Part shown: positions 21,701 through 33,700 of the stretch, piece after piece | Layout of the letters: each line of letters begins with the position of its first letter | Position numbering within the stretch: the first letter of the stretch is position 1 | From: Sanderia malayensis | Lineage: Eukaryota > Cnidaria > Scyphozoa > Semaeostomeae > Pelagiidae | Direction: 5' to 3' | DNA length: 64,000 nt | NCBI GenBank assembly: GCA_013076295.1 | Contig: RQOL01000810.1 | Location: 248,001 to 312,000, forward strand | Program-made: the position numbers and the translations under genes | The notes under the pieces: model-generated | The model's input: the letters and a program-made list of their open reading frames with translations, nothing else | Told to the model about the DNA's origin: nothing | Databases searched by the model: none

Positions 21701-24700
21701 GGCGGCTGATTGCTCTCCCGCAGTTTGACATCACGATCTAAACTGCCCCAATTCGGACCTCAATTACTCCCCCCAAATCGTTTTCAAACACTATTTAAAA
21801 AATTCAGAACTTGTGAAAGCACTTAAATTCTCATGCCTTGGAAAACGATTTTTGATTTATGAGCTATTTCTCAAACTATAAAGAGTATGGTAAAAAGCTA
21901 CAATGCTCTTCAATACAAAAGCTTGAAATGTGTCATGGTTATGGCGTCACGACTGTCCCAATGCAAATGGCAAAATCGACAGCTTTGCGGGCTTATAACA
22001 ACGGTTCTACTGGGTCAATTTTCATTCTGAAAATGATTTTATGACCAGTTTGACTAGGTTCATCATAAAATGCATCTTAACATCTTATCACTTTTTTGAT
22101 TGCTCTTGTGCACGGGCGCTCCATTCAATTCCCATTCGGAAGATAATTTCAAAGGTTTTTCCAAATTGATTACGAAAGTAAATATAGGAACGTAATAGAA
22201 AGATGCACGATTCAAGCTCAACAGTAGCATAAAACAACGGCATACCTTTTATCAATGTTGTTACTCGCTGGAGCACAATATTGATCATCGTCAAGTTTTC
22301 TAAGTTTACTTGAGTCATTTAGAGCTTCATAACCTCGGTCAACAGAAATTGTTTTAGTTCCAGGTAAAACAGTACAGTTTGCAAGTATCGAGTTGGCATC
22401 TACAGAAAAAAGAGCACACGACAAATATAAATATATTTTTCATAAACAGCTTTGATAAAAATAGCAAATTACAAGGACTTGCCTTTTTGTTTAAATGAAA
22501 TTAAAAGATTTGAGGAGCACTATAAGCATATTGATAATGTCAAAACCTCTAGTAATAAGACAAAAATTGCCTTCTCATAGGGTGTGGGTTGGAAATGTTA
22601 CGTCTTCTTCAATAACGCAACTTGGCGATGACCAATTTGGAATATCTCACCAATATCATTTTGTCAATAAAGCAATAGCTTGTCTAAAATTCCATGGGTT
22701 ATATTTGTGAAACTTTTTCAAAAACAAAGGTATCGCAACCAAAAACATATCAATTCTGAATTTTTCAAATTATATGCGATTCACTGTCACTAATAAATTT
22801 ACGATAGAAACTTTGGTATGTTTTTAATAATGCTTAACAAAGGAGGCAAATTGAGACAATACATGGGTTTTATAAAGAAAAATTAAAAGAGCCAAGATAA
22901 CCTAACTAATTCCAGACGGCCGACTCACATTTGCCGCGGCCTTTCACCCCAGTTATCTTGCCTGGTTTTAAGAATCAATTATATGAAAATGTTTCCAGAA
23001 TAATGACCAATATTTCTGTATTTTTGTACATTTTTGTACTCTTGACTCGTGAGTATATCTCGGCGAGGGGAGAAAAAATGTTCATTTGAAACGAGATTTT
23101 AATTGTTTTTTTTTATTAGGGGACAGTTGGATTAAATCAATCGCTGTTGACTAATTTGAAGTAAGCGTGTATTTTGGATTTTTATTTCAATAATGGGCAT
23201 AGTCTATTAACCGGACCTTGAGACTATGGACCCCGGACCCCGGACCATACCATGTGACCGGACCATAGGACCGGACCATAGGACCAGACCATAAGACCAG
23301 ACCATAGTTTCGGACCAGAGGGAATCCCCACATTTATGAAGTAATTAAAATTAATTGTTACGGCTTCGGTTATGTCTTCGGTGATATTTCCGGGCATCAC
23401 GATATTTACATTCGTGACTTCTTGATAAATTGTAAACTTGGTTCCTGTCTACTAAGGCTCTACTCTTTCTCTGTTCACCAATATTTCTCTCATGAGATTC
23501 GAACAAGCAAATAGTACGCACACATACAATACACAAAATGACACAATCATATTTATTCCTTCATTTCTGTCACGAAACCAAGAGCTTCTTGAAAGCATAC
23601 AATAACGACTGTCGACAAACGACAAACAACGACAACAGTATCTCCAACACTGCACAAACGGCGGCCCAACAACACTAAAACCAAAAGACTACGGCAAGGC
23701 AACAAGATCTTTCTCAAGCATCCTCATCCCCAACGTTAGGTTTCTTCCCCTCGATCACAACGAGTTACTTGTAGAAATATATTTTTGAAACTCGATTTTG
23801 CTACCAAAGGTTTCTTGAGTCTTTATGAAATTTTTGTATACGGAAACGTGTTAGATTTTAAGTAGTTTTTGTAATGTAACGTGTATCAGCAGGACACATC
23901 CAGAGATATACTTATTTATTATTTATTTCAACAACAATAAACATAATAATAAACATAATAATAATAAACATAATTATTTCAACAACAATAAACGTTTCGT
24001 GTGGCAGAATCAAATTTAACAAAACTTTAGCATTTAACAAATTTAACACTCAAGAAACCTTTGGTAGCAAAATCGAGTTTCAAAAATATATTTCTACAAG
24101 TAACTCGTTGTGATCGAGGGGAAGAAACCTTTGACAATTTATCAAGAAGTCACGAATGTAAATATCGTGATGCCCGGAAATATCACCGAAGACATCACCG
24201 AAGCCGTAACAATTAATTTAAATTACTTCATAAATGTGGGGATTCCCTCTGGTCCGAAACTATGGTCTGGTCTTATGGTCTGGTCCTATGGTCCGGTCAC
24301 ATGGTATGGTCCGGGGTCCGGGGTCCATAGTCTCAAGGTCCGGTTAATAGACTATGCCTCAATAATGGGAGTCCGCAGTAGAAGAGGTTAAAACTTGCAT
24401 GAAATCTAAATTGTGGGCGGTGTAGGGAACGCATTTGCAAAGGACAAATTGCAGGCTGTTTAACTTGCCACCAATCAACACTATCGACTGCAGAAAGTAT
24501 AACGAACATGCTTCTATCTAAAATTGACGAGAGCTAACATCGAAAGGTTCTAGAACGACTATTGCTTATGGAAATCGCAAGTGTAATACTAAGATAGCAG
24601 ATTGATAAGGAATTTAGAGAACATACCATTTGATGAAAAATTTCCGTGTTCGATATCCGGTGGAATGGACACTTCTGCTGCATCCTGATCAGCTAAGAAA

Positions 24701-27700
24701 GCATATACAAAGCCATCTTCGGAAGACCTACAAAAAAAATTTTCTACATATAAATATACCAGTAAATATGGTATAGTCAAAGGTCGGTGAGGTGAATTAT
24801 TTAGTTAGGCGAACTACTTTTCCTGTTTATAGCTATGTGTGGAAACATTCAGCCTTCCAGCCTGTGAGCTGAGAGTGGGTGTAAGGGAACCGAGAAGTCG
24901 CAGGTAGAATGGATAAATTTCTTATTTTCTGACGTCATCAAATTAAGGCACTGCTTTGATATGAAATCTACAGGGTCGATTTAGTAGGAATCAGCAAAAG
25001 CATTTGAGGTTAGACAAAAATTCAATCACTTACATGGAATTTCCTGCCTATGCCGAATATGGTCTCTGGCAGTTTTGAAATTCTTTCAAAAACCGAAATA
25101 CAGATGCGGAGTAACATTTAAGTCAGCCAGTGTGCTAGATAATAGCAGTAATATGCTGGACTGTACTGAAGCCAAAAGTATAAAATTTGATTCAGTTCCA
25201 GCACGTACGTCACACGATCTGGACCGAGATCTTTCTCCTAACGAGACAGTTTCGAGGCGTAAACTAATTTCAAAACTGAAAAGTTGCATTACGTGTTTCT
25301 ATGTGAAAATCTACATGGCAACGAAAAAGTAGCCTTTTCAAGGAGATATAACGTCTTTATAAATAAGATAGGCCTAGTCTGATTCCTTGTAGAAAAAAAA
25401 GAAGAAGACTGATATGAAGCTTGCCTGGAATTGTCAACTTTGAAAGAACAAGGCGATAACGATAGATCACTCTCCTTGCACTTTATAAGAAACATGCAAT
25501 CACCTTTTGATTCTGTAACGAAAAAACAGACGATATGGAAGTTAGTAAACTTAAATTAATAACATCGCAATTTAAAGTGTAACGCAATATACTGTTAGAA
25601 ATGAGTTAATTCAGTAAGCAACTCGTTCAACTATGCACGCAAATAGAGTTGTACGTGGATTTTCATATTCAATATTCCGTAGTACTTATATCTATGAAAA
25701 GCTCCTTTCATTATTAATAATTTGCGCCTGCTTCCAGTGTTGGAAGATTATCAATATGAAAGTGGATACCAAAAGCTATGTGGGAAGACATTGCTCTTCA
25801 ATGTATTGTACGACATTCACAGTACAGTAGTACATAAGTTATGCCGTGTGATTATATACTTACCATCGATTTCAATGACAGCATCATTTTTTGAGACAGA
25901 CAAATGCCCTGTGCTGTTCACATACCAAAATCTCAGCGACCTGGATAAAATAATGGCAAATTACTCCAATGATCAATAATCTTGATCAGAAAAATTGTAG
26001 ACGAAGAACGACAACTCAAATTCTGCTCTGGTATGTTTGTGACATCTTTTGAAGTGAAGAAGTTCAAACTAAATAAATTAATATAAAATTCGTCAAAAAT
26101 CTAGTTTGAACTAAGTATTTGATAAGTATTGCAAAATATTTAATCGAAACTAGAGACAACTATCGATAGAATATGACAACATAATCCTAAAAATAAACAA
26201 TTTTCGAGAATTAGAGCATTTCTTGCTTTTAGACAATGAAAACAAAATTGGAGTTTAAAAGATAAATACCGATTGAGTGCATTAACAGGTCCTGTGGCTG
26301 GACTATGTGATGTGGTAGGAATTGCTGTGAGAACCTCATCTGCAGATGTTGTATTATCATATGCGGTGAAATCGATTGGCACGATGTCTCTGTTCGGAAA
26401 TAAGGACAAGGTGCCATATTTCAAATCAAGCTTTCTTGCAAGTTCGATTCCAGAGTCCGTGAGTGAGTATCTAAAAATTTAATTCCAAAGGTCATAACAA
26501 TAATCATATACGTTTCCCACTATAATTTCTTTTATCAATTTACATTTACTATTACTGAATAGCGCGATACAGCAAGCCCAAAATACATTCGAAAAAGACA
26601 AAAGTAAACAAACTTGGCAGGTTTATTGCTCTTAACAACAAGCCCTTTTTTCAAAATTGTTGACATTGAAGACCAAGCCGTGTAGTATGAACCTGGATCA
26701 GCCTAAAATGAAGAAAAGCCCAAAAGATTATAGGTACCTGAAAACATATGAAGACAAATCTGAACACATTGAAACTATTTATCAAGTTTACGGCTCAGAA
26801 AATCCTGGTTCTCAATTGTCGCAATGCTCTTGCAGTCTTAGGGTGCTTTATGATTTACGAAAAAATTATCGAAATATTTCTAATAAAACTAACAAGGCTT
26901 TAAAGCCTGGTACTCACTTGAGGTTTATCACGATAACGATAACGATAGCGATAACGATTAGGTTGTATTCGTGATAAAACTACGGTGGCCCACAACGGCC
27001 ACGGCACAATCTTTTTTCACGGCACACTTATATATTTCCACGGCACATCTATATATTTCCACGGCACACTTATATATTTCTCACGGCACACTTTTATATT
27101 TCCACGGCACACTTTTACACTTCCACGGCACATTTATATATTTCTCACGGCACATTTGTATAACCTCGTTCCCAGGTGCACGTGCACAGCAGAGCACGTG
27201 CAATTGATTGAGAAAAGAAAAGAGTGGAGAAAACGCGATGGAGTCGGGAAAAGAGCACCATTTTTGCTTTGTGTATCATCTTCAAATTTGGGATCACTTC
27301 AAACGATTTATCGTAGCCTTGCCTAAAGTATATTATTTTGCTCAAGAGGCATTCTTGCAGACACCATAAATCCTGCATCTGATCATTCCAAAAATTGCTC
27401 ATTATTGTTTTCTCTTCTAACAGCTATTGCAGCTCAAGCTCAACAAAACTACGAAAAGATTGTAGATATTGCTGGCAGTGTCAAGCTGATCAGCAAATAG
27501 TTGGCCCTCATACTGACTGGGTTCAGTGCAGGGCCAAGTGGAATTCCACTACAGTCCTTTGGAAGGCCAACAGAGCCAAGGAAAGCTCATTCAGCAAAGC
27601 CTCTTGAGCAAAATAATATACTTTAGGCATTTGATCCCAAATTTGAAGATGATACACAAAGCAAAAATTGGCTGAATAATAGAAAATGGTGCTCCTTTCC

Positions 27701-30700
27701 CGACTCCATCGCGTTTTCTCCACTCTTTTCTTTTCTCAATCAATTGCACGTGCTCTGCTGTGCACGTGCACCTGGGAACGAGGTTATACAAATGTGCCGT
27801 GAGAAATATATAAATGTGCCGTGGAAGTATAAAAGTGTGCCGTGGAAATATAAAAGTGTGCCGTGAGAAATATATAAGTGTGCCGTGGAAATATATAAGT
27901 GTGCCGTGAAAAAAGATTGTGCCGTGGCCGTTGTGGGCCACCGTATAAAACCAAGTCAGTACATAATTTGTAATCGTGTTATGTCCGAATTTCGTGATAA
28001 AACCGGCCCGAATACCGCGAATTGAAAAGGAAAAGTTTTGATATTTTTTCGTGGTAATCGTGATCCGTCTTTTGTTCTGAGGAATGCGAAAAATTTATGA
28101 TGGGAAAAAAATGTCTGGGGCACAGAAAATTTCGTGTAAAATGTATCTTTTGCTGTTTTTTGCTTCCCCAACAGTAAATGGTTGGCCCAAATTTTCTTTT
28201 CACATTTGCAAATATCTTTAGCAAAATTCGGGATCGTTACCTTTCGATTATTGGTCCCAACCCGTGACTTTTTTGATAGATTTATTTTTAAAACTGTTTC
28301 TTTAACCCAGGACCTTCCTTTTCTTCGCTCTTTAACTTTCTGATTATTTTCTGAGCGCTTACAAAATGAAATCAAACGCTCTGGTTGAGTTTAAGGAGTT
28401 TGCCTATTCAACCGCCATTTTTACTTCACGATAACGACAAATGCGAATGACAGTGAGTACATGATGCCCGCAGGCAAGGAATTTATTCGTTATCGTTATC
28501 GTTATCGCTATCGTGATAAACCTCAAGTGAGTACCAGGCTTAAGGGGTATGAAAAAAGTCATTATTTAAAATTCATTCGTTTAAGTTTGCTTATTCTACT
28601 TATATTTTATTAATTTACTGTGACACTTCCTTCATCTTTCATCTACTTATATTAAAATTAATCAACTTCTGAACATTTACGGTTGTAAAAGACTTTTGTG
28701 ATAATGATTCTGCCTTCTGCTGAAGCTCTTCTTTTGTCATGCTCCCTCTCGAACCCTGGTTCTGCAGAATAAATGAAATTATATTCAAGAATGTGGAAAA
28801 CACGTTATACGACTTGCAACAAATACATCAGAATCAGTAACAATATGTGTAGTAGAATTACCACATAGAATCGAATGCAGGGGGGCTTTTTAAAAACGGA
28901 GAAATAACCTAATTTCGTGGAATAATGTAATCAGAAAACAGATGCAAAGGTAAGTTAGCGTTCAGAAAATATAAAACAGTTTAAGAAACGGATGCTAGCT
29001 GGCAGAGTTAAAAGTTGTCGTATGATGGATTGAAGGAATGCTCAAAATAAAACAAGATTCCACCACCAACTTATCAACACTAGCCATGTTTACATTACAA
29101 AAATAGTTTAACCCCAGTCAGCGGGACAGCTCGCCTCAAGAACAGGCCCTTAGTTTTTCTCACGAACTTTTATAAACCCTCTGTCGAGAACTTGATGAAC
29201 TAGTTAACTATAATATTTAATTATTTGTTTTGTTCAATTTCTTTATTTTATAACCCTTTCTTACATCTATACTATAAACTTTGCTCTATGCTTAATTAGC
29301 CTCGTTTTGATCGTAAAAGTATGTAGTGAGACCAGGGATGGCAGAAAACACGTGGAGAGAGTAGTGAGGAACTGGTTCGTTTTAATTTTTTGTGATGATA
29401 TAGATTTGAAAAACCAGTGTACTTTGTGTTAATCTAACCTATGCGAGCTTTTGTTGGGGCAAAGAACAAATACCCGACAAAGTGGCACCCCAGATGGGAG
29501 TCGAGTGAAGTCAATCGAAATCAGAGAGATTCTAGACGGGCCTAAATGGCAAATATCGAAGAGAAAACCAAGAAAATTCAAAACAAGTTTCGCCTGCTGA
29601 AGTTTACTCAACAGGAAACAGCGAGAATTATCAACAAGAACAATGTGAAAGCACTAGAGAGACACATCAATAGTTTCAACAAAAATATTGATGATATCCA
29701 TACCCTGATATCGGAAGTGCAAGAATTAAAAATAGAAGCTGATGAGGAGCTTGAGGAAGTCAGATCCTGGAGTCTTAAAATTGAAGCAGATCTTGCAGAA
29801 TTTGAAGATAGCATAGAGGAGTTACAGAAGAGAGTGAAATTACTGAAAAAAGAAGAAAAGGCAGCAGAGAGTCGTGAAGAGGAAGAGGTCAAGGCTGAGG
29901 CAAGGAGGCGTGAATACGATGAGGCACTTAAATTAGAGGAAGCAAAAATGCAAATGAAAAAGCAGGTTGAGAAGGAAATAATGGAATTAAAACCATCAAG
30001 AGACCAACAACAGCAGCAACCAACTAAAGTCAAACTACCAAAGCTTGTTATATCAAAATTCCAAGGAACATATCTAGATTGGCAACGATTTTGGAATTTA
30101 TTTGAAATGGAAATTGACAAAAGTGATATTGCTTCAGTTTCTAAATTTTCCTATCTCAAAGAAGCATTGGTGCAAAAGGTTCGTGCAACAATAGATGGTC
30201 TCCCGCTCACAACGGAAGGGTATGAGCGAGCCAAGCAGATTCTCAGGACACGCTATGGAAAGCCTAGTGAGGTTGCAAATGCCCACATCCAGAATATTGT
30301 CTCATTGCCTACTATAAATGGAACTCAACCACCTAAAATTCTTGAATTCTTTGAAAAACTTGTAACAAGTGTACAAACACTGGACACAATGGGAAAACTC
30401 AAGGAGATAAATGGATATGTCAGAACAACATTAGATAAGCTGCCAGGAATAAGAGCTGACCTAGTTAGAATTGATGATGAATGGCAAGACTGGAAATTTC
30501 CACAGTTCATAGAAGCATTGAGAAGGTGGTGTGAACGAAATCCGGTTCAGGTTGAAGATAGAAACAGACAACACCCTCAACCAAGGCGTGACAAGGTATT
30601 CCAAACAAGTGATCAAGCTGGAAAACCAAAGGGGTGTGTTTACTGTGAAAATACAGAACATAAATCAGTGGATTGTGATAACATCAAAACTGTTGCTGAA

Positions 30701-33700
30701 AGGAAGAAGTGCCTTAGTTTGAAAAAACTATGCTTTAACTGCACAGGCAGTAAGCATCGCGCAGCAGAATGTCATAGCAGATTTAAGTGTCAAAAATGCA
30801 GTGCTAAACACCACACATCTATCTGTGACCAGCAATCTCAGCAAATTTTACTAGCAACCAATGAAGCGAAATCAAGTGGAACTGTTACATATCCTGTTGT
30901 CTTGGTTAAAGTAAATGGAGTAACATGTCGTGCACTTTTGGACACGGGGGCAGGTAGTTCCTATGCTTCAACCACACTGCTGGACCACATTGCCAAGAAA
31001 CCTGTAAGGAAAGAAAAGAGAAGAATTGAAATGATGATGCAATCGGTGACTCAAACAATTGAAGTCTACAAGGTAAAAATTGCAAGTATGAATGAAGAGT
31101 TCATGTTAGAAACCACTGTGAGTAAAGTTAACAAAGAATGTCTTTTATACTTACCCAATCCGAACTATGATGCAGTCATCTCACGATATAGCCATTTGCG
31201 AGAGGTCAAAATGGATGACTCAGATAAAAAGTCAATTCTTCCAGTTCACCTGATTCTTGGTGCAAATGAGTATTCAAGAATTAAAACTGATGAAAAGCCC
31301 AAGATTGGGACACCTGGAGAACCCATTGCTGAAGTGACAAAATTTGGTTGGACTATCATGTCTCCAGGAAGTGAAAGCAAACTTGGAAATGTTTACCTGA
31401 CAAGAAGTTCTAATGAAGATTACGAACAGTTGTGCAGTTTGGATATCCTTGGTCTTATTGATAAACCTGATGGAGATCAGCAGCAAGTGTATGAAGATTT
31501 CAAGGAACAGTTATCTAGACATCCTGATGGATGGTATGAAACAGGGCTTTTATGGAAAAACAGTCATGATATGCTACACAACAACAAGAATAGAAGCCTT
31601 GGAAGACTAAACAACTTAACAAGGAGATTGCAGAGAGAACCGGATCTTTTCCAAAAGTACGATGAAATTATACAGGACCAGCTGGACCAAGGGATTGTAG
31701 AGAGAGTTAGCAAAGAAGAAGGGAATGGTAAGGAGTATTATATTCCGCATAAACCAGTCATCCGAGAAACTGCAGAGAGTACGAAAGTCAGGATCGTTTT
31801 CGATGCCTCTGCAAAGGGATCTGATGTCAGTCCATCTCTAAATGATTGCTTGGAGCCCGGACAGCCACTCCAGAACTTGTTGTGGAGTGTGCTGGTGAGA
31901 AACCGACTAAAGCCTGTAGCTCTTTGTGGCGACTTAAAGCAAGCATTCTTGCAAGTGCGAATACGGGAAGAAGATAGAGATTCGTTGCGGTTTCATTGGT
32001 TGAAGAACCAGGATCCAACACAGATTGAAGTCCTGAGGTTTACCCGAGCTCTCTTTGGACTCGTACAATCCCCGTTTCTTCTTGGAGCGACAATAGAAGA
32101 GCACTTGAAACGCTGTGAAGGGAAGTATCCCACAGAAGTCGAAGAGATCAGGAGCAGCCTCTATGTAGACGACATCATAAGCGGCTCACATACTGTGGAA
32201 GACACAGAACATCTCAAGAACACTGCCATTTCAATCTTTGGAGAAGCTCAATTTCAACTTCATAAATGGCACTCGAACATAGAGCAGTTGGAAACACACA
32301 AGAATGAGACAAATGCCAATCAGAGCTATGCTAAAGAACAATTAGGTGTCAGAGCGGATGAGGTAAAAATGCTTGGTCTCACATGGAACAAAACCAAGGA
32401 TTCTCTGGCAGTAGTCTTTCCATCAAATCAAGCTGAGACGACGAAAAGAGGAATTTTACGAAGCCTGGCTTCAATATACGACCCACTCGGATTGGCCTCA
32501 CCTACCGTGTTACTGGGAAAGTTCATATACAGAGAATGTTGTGATCAGAGTTTGGCCTGGGATGCAGATCTACCTGATACAATAGTCAAAGCGTGGAAGA
32601 GCTATGAGAATAATCTAGCAGCTATTGTTGAAGTACCAAGAAGTTTGTGCAGCTTTCAGGAGCCAATACAATCAGTGAAGCTTCATGTCTTCGGGGATAC
32701 CAGTGGAAAAGGAACTTCTGCTGCTGTTTATGCTGTTGTGGAACAAGAATCAGGCACCAGTCAAGGGTTACTAACAGCCAAATCAAGATTAGCAAAAAAG
32801 AGTTTAAGCATTCCCCGTCTTGAGCTTGTTGCTGCCCACATGGCCTCAAATTTGGTAAACAACGTCAGAGAAGCACTCAGAGGCTACCCAGTTGAAGATA
32901 TATATGGCTGGCTGGATAGCACTGTCGCCCTTTACTGGATTAGAAACAAGGGCAGCTACAAGCAGTTTGTTGCAAATAGAGTCAAACTGATCAACGAGAA
33001 GCACTTTATTACTTGGCAACATGTCTCTACTGACGAAAATCCGGCAGACATTGGAAGCAGAGGTCTGCAGGCTGACAAGTTACCAGGAACCTGGTTGAAG
33101 GGACCAGATTGGCTACCTGAGAGAGCCCGTTGGCCTAACGAACTTATCGCACAGCAAAGCAGAGAATCAGAAGAAGAAAGCAAGCTGATCAAGGAGGTGC
33201 TTGCAGTTGCTGTCCAAAAGACAGAAGAAATCGACAACTTGTTTAGCAAGTTCAGTTTCTGGAAAGGGATAAGAATTTTGTCTTGGATGAAAAGATTCAT
33301 TCATAACTGTACATCGAAGGCTGAAGAGCGAGTTTCCGGACCATTGACAACAGAAGAAACAGAACACCAGATTCAATGCTGCATAAGAAGAGAGCAAGAA
33401 CTAGTCAGTTGTACTGAACCATTCAAACAAGATCAGCTCACACTCAATCTGCAGAAGAACAGCAAGGGATTATATGAATGTAGAGGTAGGATACAGGGGG
33501 TCTACCCTATCTATCTACCACAAAAGTCAGTTTTCAGCGAGAAATTGGTGATGGATTGTCACAAGAAGACCTTGCATGGGGGAGTCGGACTTACAATGGC
33601 GTCAGTTCGAGAAAAGTATTGGATTCCACGTCTGCGGCAGTTGAGCAAAAGAGTTGTCAAAAGCTGTCGGGGCTGCAAACGGTTCCATGCAGTGGCTTTC

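Noticed and set aside
26971..27326. Overlapping frames with FHGTLIYF repeats
   Set aside because: They are translations of the tandem units in the element's inverted arms; all frames stay open because of the repeat, not because of coding.
29608..30120. Serine-rich frame on the minus strand
   Set aside because: It is the exact antisense of the coiled-coil part of the BEL Gag; the serines come from reversed Glu/Lys codons.
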